DNA from: Anaeramoeba ignava
Lineage: Eukaryota; Metamonada; Anaeramoebidae
DNA length: 64,000 bases
Reading direction: 5' to 3'
Assembly (NCBI GenBank): GCA_028826165.1
Contig: JAPDFW010000114.1
Coordinates: 966,942-1,030,941, forward strand
Both the position numbers and the translations under genes were made by a program. Below are positions 34,016-45,800 of the stretch, piece by piece. Each line of letters starts with the position of its first letter. Position 1 is the first letter of the stretch. Under the pieces are notes generated by a model that saw nothing but the letters and a program-made list of their open reading frames with translations, was not told the origin of the DNA and searched no databases.

Positions 34016-35354
34016 TTAATTTTGATTAAGTAAAGCTTGGAAATCATTAAAAAGTTCAGGATGAGATTGACTAATTAATTCATGAGCTTTTTGGATTGTA
34101 GTTTCTTTATCAAAAATAGAATTATTAAATTGTTTAATAATAGATAAAAATTGATGAAACAAATCATAAGAAAGTTTTGATCTAGCTTTACGAAGAAATT
34201 CCTGACCATTTATATCAGTATTTACTATATTAGTAGTTTTAGGGGTATAAATAGGTTTTTTCCGTTGATCTGCAATTGGTGTTTTTGGAGCAATATTTGC
34301 TGATTCATGAAATTCCACTTTTTTTTTCGGTTTATTTGAATATGATTGTGTTGTTTCTATATTTGTTCCTCTTTTTTGAAATGTGCTATCAATTCGTTCT
34401 AAAAGGCTCATTGATTGATTTAGTGGATCTTTTGATCTTAAATCACTTGGTCGAAGTGGTGTTTGTTTGGAAAATGTATAGTTGCTTTGTGTTTTGTTTG
34501 TAAAAATGGAATTATTCACTTCTTTTTTTTTGGGTAATGATTCTATTTAATTTTATAAATGAATTTTAATTTTAATTTTAATTTTAATTTTGGATTTGAT
34601 TTTGGATTTGATTTTGATTTTATAAATGAATTTTAATTTTGGATTTGATTTTGATTTTAATTTTAATTTTAATTTTAATTTCAAAATGAATTTTGTAAAT
34701 GAATTTTAATTTTGGATTTGATTTTAATTTTAATTTTAATTTTAATTTCAAAATGAATTTTGTAAATGAATTTTAATTTTGTAATTTAATTTTAATTTTA
34801 ATTTTAATTTTGAAGCTGAAAAACAAACCCTTTTCAAAATTTTCTTGTAAATTTCTTTTTGCAGTAAACTAAAAGAAAACCAAAGAGAATTTAACAATAA
34901 AAAAGAAAAGAAAAGAAAAGAAATAAAAAAAGAAGGAAAAATAAATTACATTTGGATGAGGTTTTTCATCCGAATCTTCATCTTCTTGAGAAATTTTAAT
35001 TCCTTCTTCAAATTCAACGGTTTCAATAATAGCTTTTTTAAAACCAAGAAGTTTTGCTAAACTATTTCTTAATTTTCGAATAATTTCATCTTGATGAGCA
35101 TTTTTTTGCTCAAAATCTTGTTGTTTTGCACTTAAATTTCTTAATTCATTCTGAAGAAAATTTGCTTGTTCTTCTGATTGTTTATTTTGTGCTTTTAATT
35201 TTAAAATTTCTTGATCTTTTTCTCCAATTGTTGAATAAAGTCTTTGTCTTTCAGCTTCAAGAGCTCTAATTTGATCAGTAAAAGCTGAACGAATAATTTC
35301 AATTCCTGTTTCAAATTTTTGTTGTGGATTTGAAGGTAAATTTAATTCATTCAT
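34016..35354 (-). CDS. At4g15545-like coiled-coil protein
   Basis: Three exons on the minus strand: 35354-34950, a 40-nt exon 34868-34829, and 34542-34016. Phases fit exactly (0, 1), giving 323 residues. The N-terminal 115 residues are a coiled coil that starts LPSNPQQKFETGIEI and contains VR/KALEAERQRL-like heptads and ending KLLGFKKAII. The C-terminus has FLRKARSKLSYDLFHQFL followed by DKETTIQKAHELI and a final short helix. This two-part layout, coil plus a conserved C-terminal motif with a disordered Ser/Pro middle, matches the plant and protist At4g15545 family. Its molecular function is not established, so none is assigned. The middle region (about residues 150-245) is rich in Ser, Thr, Pro and Lys. 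Confidence 0.7.
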
Positions 35355-35365
35355 TTATAATTAAA

Positions 35366-35425
35366 AAAAATGAAAAATGAAAATGAAAAATGAAAAATGA
35401 AAATGAAAAATGAAAAATGAAAAAA
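35366..35425 (-). promoter_or_regulatory. Tandem TTTTTCATTTTCA motif upstream of the At4g15545-like gene
   Basis: On the minus strand about nine TTTTTCA or TTTTCA units occur within 60 bp, ending about 15 bp before the ATG at 35354. This is the densest copy of the motif in the window and sits between this gene and the 3' end of the ankyrin-pseudokinase gene. Confidence 0.45.
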
Positions 35426-35461
35426 TTTTTTAATTTGTTTTTTGTTTTTTATTTTGCTTTT

Positions 35462-37964
35462 TTAATTTGTTCCACTTAAAAGTTTAAGAATGTTTTCGGT
35501 TTTTTCATCTAAAGAATTAAAATCAATTTTGCAATTTGAAAGGTTTTTCTGTTCAATATTTATTCCAAATTCATTATTAAGCATTTCAAGATAAATATCC
35601 ATATGCATTGTTTTTGGAAGAAAAGAAATAAAGTTAAGAAATTCTGTCAAATCAATAATTAAATCATTTTGTGTATAAAAATTTTGCTTTTTTAATTTGA
35701 GCCAATCAAAGAAACAAGAAAGAACGAAATAAAATGAATTAGAATTTTGGAACGGATTTTTTGAAGAATTAATTTTTTGTGTAATAAAAGAATAGAAATC
35801 AGAAGATTTTTCATTTGATTTTTCATCTGATTTTTGATTTGATTTTAAATTGGATTTTTCATTTGATTTTTGATTTGATTTTTGATTGGATTTTAAATTG
35901 GATTTTTCATTTGATTGCAAATTGGATTTTAAATCGGATTCAAATGGAGAACGAAGCATTGAATCTAAAATTGATTTGTGATCTTTGTTTTTCGAAAAAA
36001 AATTTTCTTCTTGCATAATTTTGTTTTCAAAAGAAGTGAGTATTTGGTAAATTTGTGACAATGAAAATGAAAAAGACTTAATAAAATGGGTAAAATAAAT
36101 CAAATTAGTCAAAATTGGTTTTTTTTCCATTTGTTTAAGTTGAGCTTTTTCTCGGTTTTTTGGATCATCAAAACTAGAAAGTGTTGAAAATGTTGCAAAT
36201 AAACTTGGATCCAACGTAAATATAAATGCTGAAATGACAACAGAAAATTTCTCGTTGTCATCGCTCAACAAATTATTTAGAATTCCATCCAAAAAATTTC
36301 CCGAATTTATTAAATTTGTTGAGTATCCAAAATCAATACTTTTGGAAGAGATTTTTGGAACACAATTTTCATCAGCTTGAATATTTTCCAATAAAGATTC
36401 TGGTAATTTTTTATTTAAGTCGTCTTGAATAAACATCATTCCTTGAACAATTCCTCTTAAAATTTCGAGGAGTTTTCTTTCAGGATATTCCTCGTTTGTT
36501 TTGATGAAACTTCCCAAACTGAGAACATTTGAAAATTTATATGATTTAAAAGCAAATCCAAAATATTTCTTTTTGCGGTGAGTTGTGGAAAAATAACCGA
36601 TGAATTTTGTGAAATTTTCATGTGAATTGAGCGAGTGAAGAATTTTTAGTCTTTGTGAAAAAGAGTCTTGAGTAAATGAATCCACAGGTTCCAAAATAAT
36701 ATCAACAAGAAATGAAGGATTTGAAAGAATTCTTCCGTAAGATTGTAAAAAATATTTTCCTTTCTGTTTAATTGTAATGTCTGTGTGAATATTGATCCAA
36801 TAATACAATTCCAAAATATTTTCCAAATTGTGGCGAAGTTGAATATTTCGCGTGATTTGATTTTGTTTGATAAACCATTTGTAAACAATATCGAAAGATG
36901 GGATATATTTTGTGAGATTTAGTGTTGTTTTATTTCCATGAAGTAATAAAAGTGCAAATAGTCTTAAATCTTCTTTTGAAAGTGCGATTTCCATTGGCAA
37001 TTCAACTTCTTTTATTCCTGTATTTTGTGATTCTGGATATTTAGTCATTAGAAAATCAACTAATTCATAATTTGATTGATAGCAAGCATAATAAAGAAGA
37101 GTTTTTCCGTTGTTATCCCAGAGGATATCCAATTTGAATCCTGAATTAATTGCTGTTTTTACATAAGGTATCATTTTTGGATGAAGAAGGTATTGGAATA
37201 GATTCTATTTATTTAAATATTGAATTTAACTTTTAATTTTGAATTTTAAATATGAAATTTTCAAAAAAAAGTACATCAACTTGATTCAAAGTAATATTAT
37301 TAGGAGATAATTTGTGAATAAATTGAGTTTCTTCATTTATATTCTCTTTAAAATTCGGAAAATAACCATCAATAAATTTTCGAATATGAGATATCATAAA
37401 TATAGAGTTCGTTTGCTGAATAGGATATAAACCTTTATCATTAACAATTTTTGGATCAGCTTTAAATTTTAATAAAATTTTCACAATAGGAACACTATCT
37501 TGTTCAACCGCAATATGTAAAGCAGTTTTATGATTACAAATTTGATTTGGATTAGCACCATTGTTTAGTAATAGTTTTATTGAATCCAGTTGTTCATCTT
37601 TAATTGCTAAAATTAATGCTGAATCTCCATTTGGAATTGTTTCATTTGGATCTTCTTTATTTTGTAAAAAAGTAGTTAATAAGAAAATATCCCGAGTTGA
37701 TATTGCTCTTAATAAAGAAAATGGTTTTCTTTGTGAGATTCTATTAAGTTCATTTGCTTTCTTGTTTTTTTTTTATTATAATTTCCATTTCAAATTATTT
37801 TTTTTTTAAATTAAAATTCCATTTTTTTTTTTCCTTTTTCTTTCTTTGTTTGTTTTTTTTTTTACTGTAAGATCCCAATCACAAACTGTTAGAAAAAATA
37901 AAGCTTCTCTTTTTGCTATTTCTGGATGTTGTTTAATGAATTTTTGAAGAAGATTTTTTTCCAT
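35462..37964 (-). CDS. Ankyrin-repeat protein with degenerate kinase domain
   Basis: Exons 37964-37866, 37760-37275 and 37204-35462, all phase 0, encode about 775 residues. Residues 34 to about 270 carry ankyrin repeats (GDSALILAIKDEQ, HKTALHIAVEQDS, GKTLLYYACYQSN). From about residue 360 a kinase-like region appears: H-E-N-F ... F-I-G-Y-F, then FGFAFKSYKF, a helix ILRGIVQGMMFIQDDL, and SLLENIQADENCVPKISSKSIDFGYS. The last aligns with the H-R-D-L-K-x-x-N and D-F-G region of kinases, but HRD is replaced by K-L-P-E, so it is probably a pseudokinase. A K-S-N/D-x repeat of 4-residue units (about 30 residues) precedes an unassigned helical C-terminus. The gene is compact with short introns (70-105 nt). 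The kinase-like assignment is by pattern only. Confidence 0.65.
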
Positions 37965-37973
37965 TTAAAAAAA

Positions 37974-38003
37974 AATGAAAAAAGAAAAAAATGAAAAAAA
38001 AAA
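37974..38003 (-). promoter_or_regulatory. TTTTTTCATTTTTTT motif upstream of the ankyrin-pseudokinase gene
   Basis: Two TTTCATTTTTT words on the minus strand lie 10-35 bp before the ATG at 37964. Same upstream word as at other genes. Confidence 0.35.
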
Positions 38004-38039
38004 AAAGGAAAAAAAAATATCAAAACATTTTTTCTTTAC

Positions 38040-38800
38040 AAAAAAGTGGATTTAAATTTAAATTGATATTTATATTTAAATTTATATTTAAATTTAAATT
38101 TATATTTATAATTATAATTATATTTATATTTATAATTATATTTATATTTATATTTATATTTATATTTATATTTATATTTATATTTATATTTATATTTATA
38201 TTTATATTTATATTTATATTTATATTTTGATTTGGATTTTGATTTGGATTGATATTTATATTTATATTTATATTTATATTTATATTTTGATTTGGATTTG
38301 GATTTTGATTTGGATTGATATTTATATTTTGATTTATATTTTGATTTGGATTTTGATTTGGATTGATAATTATATTTATATTTATATTTATATTTATATT
38401 TATATTTATATTTATATTTATATTTATATTTATATTTATATTTATATTTTGATTTATATTTATATTATATTTATATTTATATTTATATTTATATTTATAT
38501 TTATATTTATATTTATATTTATATTTATATTTATAATTATATTTATATTTATATTTTGATTTTGATTTTGATTTTGATTTTGATTTGGATTTGGATTTTG
38601 ATTTTGATTTGGATTTGGATTGATATTTATAATTATATTTATATTTATATTTATATTTATATTTATATTTATATTTATATTTATATTTATATTTATATTT
38701 ATATTTATATTTATATTTATATTTATATTTATATTTATATTTATATTTATATTTATATTTATATTTTTATTTATATTTATAATTATTTAATTTGGATTGA
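38040..38800. repeat. ATTTAT / GGATTTTGATTT simple repeats
   Basis: About 760 bp of 6-bp ATTTAT units interrupted by blocks of TTTGATTTGGATT. It gives long artificial Ile/Tyr and Phe/Ile frames. It lies between the divergent ankyrin-pseudokinase and glutathione peroxidase genes. Confidence 0.9.
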
Positions 38801-38996
38801 AAAATTTTATTAGTTTCAAAATATACCCCTTTTAAAAAATTTAAAAAAAAACCCCTTTTTTTTGATCAATAAAAAAAAAATAAATTTAAAAGAAAAGATC
38901 CAAAAAAAGAAAATAAATCATTTTTCTTTTTATTTTTTAATTATTTTTTTAAATTTTTATTTTTTAATTTTTAAGTTTTTTTTTATTAGAAAAAAA

Positions 38997-39545
38997 ATGG
39001 AAAAAAAAGAAATAGAAGTACAAGAAGATTTTACAAAGAAAAACTCAGTATTAGATTTCAAAATGAAAGATATTAAAGGAGAAGAAGTAGATTTATCAAT
39101 TTACAAAGGAAAAGTAGTAATGATAGTAAATGTAGCAAGTAAATGTGGATTTACAAAACAATATGAAGGATTAGAATCTATTTATGAAAAATATAAAGAT
39201 CAAGGATTTGTGATTTTAGGATTTCCTGCAAATAATTTTTTGTGGCAAGAACCAAAAGGAAATTCAGAAATTTTGAAATTTTGTTCAACAAAATATCATG
39301 TCACTTTTCCAATGTTTAGTAAAATTTCAGTTAAAAAAGAACCTTTATATAAGTTTTTAACTTCAAAAGAAACTGATCCAAATTTTTCAGGAAAAATTAC
39401 TTGGAATTTTAATAAATTTATTATTGGAAGAAATGGGAAAATTGTCGCAAGATTTGGATCAAGAAAAACTCCAGAATCTGATGAAATAATTAAAACAATA
39501 GAAAAGGAATTAAAAGAAGAATTAAAAGAAGAAAAAGAATTTTAA
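38997..39545 (+). CDS. Glutathione peroxidase family protein (Cys type)
   Basis: A 182-residue protein beginning at the ATG at 38997. The frame stays open upstream to 38862, but that part is Lys/Phe/Ile translation of A/T-rich leader and is left out. Family signatures: NVASKCGFTKQY with the peroxidatic Cys at about residue 50 (Cys, not selenocysteine), then ILGFPANNFLWQEP with the catalytic Gln, then ITWNFNKFIIGRNG with the Trp and Asn of the catalytic tetrad. Cys-type enzymes of this size usually use thioredoxin to reduce hydroperoxides. No secretion signal is evident. It ends 322 bp before the hydrogenase fusion gene on the same strand, so a peroxide scavenger sits next to an oxygen-sensitive enzyme. 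Co-regulation is not shown. A TCATTTTTC motif is at 38919. Confidence 0.9.
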   Translation: MEKKEIEVQEDFTKKNSVLDFKMKDIKGEEVDLSIYKGKVVMIVNVASKCGFTKQYEGLESIYEKYKDQGFVILGFPANNFLWQEPKGNSEILKFCSTKYHVTFPMFSKISVKKEPLYKFLTSKETDPNFSGKITWNFNKFIIGRNGKIVARFGSRKTPESDEIIKTIEKELKEELKEEKEF

Positions 39546-39763
39546 TTTTAAAAAAAAAGAAGAAAAAAAAATTTAAATAAAAATCTTTGTTTAAAACAAT
39601 TTTTGCTTTTTTTCGTATTTTTTAATTTAATTTTTATTTTAATTTTAATTTTAATTTTAATTTTAATTTTAATTGGCGGAAAATAATTCAATTTTAATCC
39701 CTCTCTTTTTTTTCTCCTTTCTTTTTATTTTTTTTTCTTTTAATTTTTTTGCTTTTTTTTTTT

Positions 39764-39785
39764 AATTTCATTTTTTTCCTTTTAT
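39764..39785 (+). promoter_or_regulatory. TTTCATTTTTTTCC motif upstream of the hydrogenase fusion
   Basis: One TTTCATTTTTTTCC word about 85-105 bp before the ATG at 39868, in the 322-bp gap after glutathione peroxidase. It is a single copy and so weaker than at other genes. Confidence 0.3.
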
Positions 39786-39867
39786 CAAATTTTTTTTTTT
39801 CGTTTATCAAATTTTTTTTCAATTTTAAAAATAAAACAAAATCAAACAAAATAATAAAACAAAATAA

Positions 39868-42800
39868 ATGGATAGCTCTTATGCACAACTTTTGGAAGAA
39901 TGGAAAAAAGTCGCAAGTGTAAGTTTATAAAATCAAAAATATAATTTTTTTAAATGCAAAAAAACAGACTTTTGCCAATTTGATCTTTTTGGAAATTAAT
40001 TATTTTTTTTTGTTCCTTTTTTTTTATTAATTTATATTAATTTATATTAAATTTAATTTTTCTTTGAATAGAATATTCTTCAACCAATGAAAATACAAGA
40101 ACCTCATGTTGGAAAAGTTAATGTTGTTGTTTCAACACCAAAATATTATTTTTCAGCTGGAGAAGATAATTTAATTTATCAATTTAATATTAAAGTAAAT
40201 ATTTGATTTTATTTTGATTTAGTTTAATTTAATTTGATTTAATTTAATTTAATTTTGATTTATTTTAATTTAAATATTTGATTTAATTTGATTTAATTTT
40301 GATTTGATTTGATTTAAATTTGATTTGATTTAATTTTGATTTATTTTGATTTGATTTAATTTAATTTGATTTGATTTGATTTGATTTAATTTAATTTAAA
40401 TATTTGGATTTGATTTGATTTAATTTTGATTTAATTTTGATTTAAATATTTTGATTTGATTTGATTTAATTTAATTTAATTTAATTTAATATTAATTTAA
40501 TTTAATTTAATTTAATTTAATTTAAATATTTGATTTAATTTGATTTAATTTAATTTGATTTGATTTAAATTTGATTTTGATTTAATTTTAATTTTTGATT
40601 TAAATATTTGATTTAATTTAATTTAATTTAATTTGATTTGATTTAATTTAATTTAATTTAATTTAATTTAATTTAATTTTGATTTAAATTTAATTTGATT
40701 TGATTTTAATTTAAATATTTGGATTTGATTTAATTTAATTTAATTTAATTTAAATTAATTTAATTTAATTTGATTTAATTTTAATTTAATTTAATTTGAT
40801 TTGATTTAATTTAATTTGATTTAAATATTTGGATTTGATTTAATTTAATTTGATTTAAATATTTGGATTTGATTTAATTTAATTTAATTTAATTTTAATT
40901 TAATTTTGATTTGATTTGATTTGATTTAATTTAATTTAAATTTGATTTAATTTAATTTAGTTTAAATATTTGGATTTGATTTAATTTGATTTAATTTAAT
41001 TTTAATTTAATTTTGATTTGATTTGATTTGATTTAATTTAATTTAATTTGGATTTAAATATTTAAATTTGATTTAATTTAATTTAATTTAATTTAATTTT
41101 GATTTAATTTGATTTAATTTTGATTTAAATATTTGGATTTAATTTTATTTAATTTAATTTGGATTTAAATATTTGGATTTGATTTGATTTAATTTTGATT
41201 TAATTTTAATTTAAATATTTGGATTTGATTTTAATTTAAATATTTGATTTAATTTAATTTAATTTAATTTAATTTAATTTAATTTTGATTTAATTTAATT
41301 TAATTTAATTTGGATTTAAATATTTGGATTTAATTTAATTTAATTTAATTTAAATGATTTAAATATTTGGATTTGATTTAATTTAATTTAATTTAATTTT
41401 GATTTAATTTAAATTTAATTTAATTTGATTTAATTTGATTTAATTTTGATTTGATTTTAATTTAATTTGATTTGATTTATTTTTTGAATTTAAATATTTG
41501 GATTTAATTTAATTTAATTTAATTTAATTTTGGATTTGATTTAATTTAAAATTTTGATTTGATTTGATTTGATTTTTTAAATATTTAAATTTGATTTAAT
41601 TTAATTTAAATTTGATTTAATTTAATTTAATTTAATTTAATTTAATTTAATTTTAATTTAGTTTAAATATTTGGATTTGATTTTAATTTAGTTTAAATAT
41701 TTGGATTTGATTTAATTTAATTTAATTTTAATTTAATTTAATTTGATTTAATTTGATTTAAATTAATTTAATTTGATTTAATTTAATTTTGATTTAATTT
41801 AAAATTAATTTGGATTTAAATATTTGGATTTAATTTGATTTAAATTAATTTGATTTGATTTAATTTAATTTTAATTTAATTTAATTTTAATATTTGGATT
41901 TAATTTGATTTAATTTAATTTAATTTGATTTAATTTGATTTAATTTAATTTAATTTAATTTAATTTAATTTAATTTAATTTAATTTAATTTTAATTTAAA
42001 TATTTGGATTTAATTTAATTTAATTTAAGTATTTGGATTTGATTTAATTTAATTTAATTTAATTTGATTTGATTTGATTTAATTTGATTTGATTTAATTT
42101 AATTTAATTTAAGTATTTGGATTTGATTTAATTTAATTTAATTTGATTTGATTTGATTTAATTTGATTTGATTTGATTTGATTTAATTTGATTTAAATGA
42201 TTTGATTTAATTTAATTTTAATTTAATTTTAATTTAATTTAATTTGATTTAATTTAATTTAATTTAATTTAATTTAATTTAATTTAATTTAATTTTGATT
42301 TAATTTTGATTTGATTTAATTTAAATTAAATAATTTGATTTGATTTGATTTAATTTAAATTAAATATTTGGATTTGATTTGATTTAATTTAGTTTAAATA
42401 TTTGGATTTGATTTTAATTTAATTTAATTTAAATGATTTGATTTAATTTAATTTAATTTAAATGATTTGATTTTAATTTAATTTAATTTAAATGATTTGA
42501 TTTAATTTAATTTAATTTAATTTAAATGATTTAATTTAATTTAATTTAATTTTGATTTAATTTAAATGATTTGATTTAATTTAATTTATTTAATTTTAAT
42601 TTTGATTTGATTTAATTTAAATTAAATAATTTGATTTTGATTTGATTTAATTAGACTGATGCGGAAATTCATGTTTATAAAAAACATTTATCACCAATAC
42701 ATTGCCTTCAAATTCAAGATAAATATATGATAAGTGGAGATGAGAATGGATTACTTGTTTGTTGGAATATCCAAAAAAGAGATTGTTCTTGGTCACAAAA

Positions 42801-45800
42801 TGCACATACAAATGGAGTTACTGCTATTCATATCGATAGAAATTTTCATTTATTTACTGGTGGAAACGATAATATGATTTATGAATGGGATATTGAAACA
42901 GGAAAGCAAATATCACGTTTTGAGGGGCACACAGCCAAAATTAATCAACTTTATTCAACATTTAATAAAAATCCGATTTTGTTTTCTTGTAGTGATGATA
43001 ATTTTGCATATTGTTGGGATTGTGTAAAATTTGAATATTTGATTTTTGAATTTGGTTTTTTTAATATTGAAAAAAAAAAATAGAAAACAAGAAAGAAATC
43101 GGTAAAATTTGCAGGTCATAAAGATAGCGTTTTATGTTTATTTTATGATGAATTATCAAGAGTTCTTTTTACAGGTTCTGCAGGTATTTTTTAATTTATT
43201 TTAATTTAATTTAATTTAATTTAATTTAATTTTAATTGAATTTAAAAAAAAAAAAGATAAAACTGTATTTTCTTGGGATATTAGAGTAAGTTCTTAAAAA
43301 AAGTTCTTAAAAAAGTTCTTAAAAAAAATTATTTTTTTTAAAAAAAAAGAAAGGATCAACAAACCGAAAATATATAGGAAACGAAAATGCAATTACACAA
43401 ATCCACGTGAACCAAAGCTTTTTATTTACATGCTGTAAAGATGGAAGACTTGGGGTAATCAAAATAAAAGCAAGCAAAAGAGACACATTCACATTTCTTG
43501 AAGGACATAAAGAAGAAATAACAAATTTAATTGTACTTCCTGATCGAATGATAACGTCTTCATTAGATAACACAATACGGCTTTGGAGACACAAGAGTAG
43601 CAGTTCTAAAGTGATATACGAAGGTCATACAAAGGGAATCACAACAATATCAATGAATCCTGAACAAATATTAATTTCAGGAGGAAAAGATTCGAAAGTG
43701 ATAAGATGGCCAAAAGTTGAAATTAAATCACGATCTGGATCAATCATTGTGGAAAGTAAGGAACAGAAGGAGGCGCAGTATAAGGATTACGACGAGACCA
43801 TTTTGCACAATAAGATTAGTCTTGAAAAAGTCTCCATTTGGGTTAATGACAAACAACATTCAGTGCCGGGTGATTTGAATATTATCGAAGCTTGTCGCTA
43901 TATCGGGGTTCCAGTACATTCTCTCTGCTACCATCCGCGTCTTCATCCTTTGTCGACTTGCAAATGCTGCGCAGTCGAAGTTGAAACTGGTCTCAATAAT
44001 CTTAGAAAAGCAGGTGCTTGTGCAACAATAGTCAAAAAGGGAATGAAAATTTATACAGATACTATCACTGTTAAAGACCAACAACGCCAGGCAATTCTCG
44101 AGCTAAGACTCAAACAGAGAAGCCGAGCACTTCTTTCCAAAGGCGAGACCTTCGATGATTCAACGGAATTTGGAAGGCTTCTGAGAGATATTTCGGATAT
44201 TTTTATTGATGACTCAAATAAGGCTATTCGAGTTGATTTATCAAAATGTATTGATTGCGCCAGATGCGCTCAAGTGTGCAAGTCTGTGCAGAAAATGGGT
44301 GTCATCTCATTTCCAGCAAAATCAATCAATGCGATAGAAACTGCTTTCCGAACAAATGGAAAGTATTTGATTGATACGCAATGTATTGCTTGTGGTCAAT
44401 GTTCTGTTTTTTGTCCAACTGGTGCTATTTCTGAATATGACAATACTCCTGAAGTAGAACGTGAACTCGAATCAGGCGGAAAGACTCTTGTTGTTGGAAT
44501 TGCTCCTTCTGTTCGTGTTACTTTATCTGAAGAATTTGGAAAAGCTCCTGGTGAGATTTCTGCTGGAAAGTTTGCTTCTGCTCTTAGAATGCTTGGTTTT
44601 CAATATGTTTTTGATGTTCAATTTTTTGCTGATTTAACAATTATGGAGGAAGGTTCAGAACTTTTGAAAAGGTTGAAAGATCCTGATGCTGTTTTGCCAA
44701 TGTTTACTTCTTGTTGTCCTGCATGGATTAATATGGTTGAGAAAGTATGTTTTGTGAATCAAATCAATTTAAATCAATTTAAATCAATTTTAAATCAATT
44801 CAAAACTAATTCAAATCCAATTCAAATTCAATTCAAATCCAATTCAAATTAAAATCAATTTAAATCAATTTAAAATCAAATTAAATTGATTTAATATTCA
44901 AAATATTAAATAAAAATAGCTTTATCCCGAACTTATTCCACATCTTTCAAGTGCAAAATCTCCTCAACAAATGTTTGGTGCAATTGTTAAATCTTATTTT
45001 GCTAAGAAAATTAAAGTAAAAAGAAAAGATATTTATTGTGTATCAATTATGCCATGCACAGCCAAAAAACAAGAATTAAGAAGAGAACAAATGCAAACTA
45101 ATGGTATTCGAGATGTAGATGTAAGTTTAACTGTTCGAGAAATTGCAAGAATGTTTAAAAAAAAGAATATTGATTGGGAAAAAATAGTTGAAGGTGAATT
45201 TGATGATCCATTAGGTACATCTTCAAGTTCAGGATCTTTATTTGCTGCAACTGGAGGAGTTATGGTAAATAACAATATCAATATCAAAATCAAAATTCAA
45301 ATTCAAAACCAAAATCAAAATCAAAATCAAAATCAAAATCAAAATCAAAATCAATATCAAAATCAAAATCAAAATCAAAATCAAAATCAAAATCAAAATC
45401 AAAATCAAAATTAAAATCAAAATCAAAATCAATATCAAAACCAAAATTAAAATTAAAATCAAAATCAATATCAAAATTAAAATCAAAATCAAAATTAAAA
45501 TAAATCAAAATCAAAATCAAAATCAAATTCAAATTCAAAATCAAAATTAAAAATCAAAATCAAAATAAAAATCAAAATCAAAATCAAAATTAAAAATCAA
45601 AATCAAAATCAAAATTAAAATTAAAATCAAAATCAAAATCAAAATCAAAATCAAAATCAAAATCAAAATCAAAATCAAAATCAAAATCAAAATCAAAATC
45701 AAAATCAAAATTAAAATCAAAATCAAAATCAAAATTAAAATCAAAATCAAAATCAAAATCAATATCAAATTCAAAATTAAAATCAAAATCAAAATCAAAA

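Noticed and set aside
34520-34949. Phase conflict in the At4g15545-like gene suggesting an indel
   Set aside because: A 40-nt exon at 34829-34868 restores phase at both junctions.
38040-38813. Plus-strand Ile/Tyr and Phe/Ile frames
   Set aside because: Translation of the ATTTAT simple repeat between two genes.
38862-38996. Upstream 45-codon extension of glutathione peroxidase that could be a membrane anchor
   Set aside because: It is A/T-rich Lys/Phe/Ile translation containing the usual upstream motif; family homology begins after the ATG at 38997.
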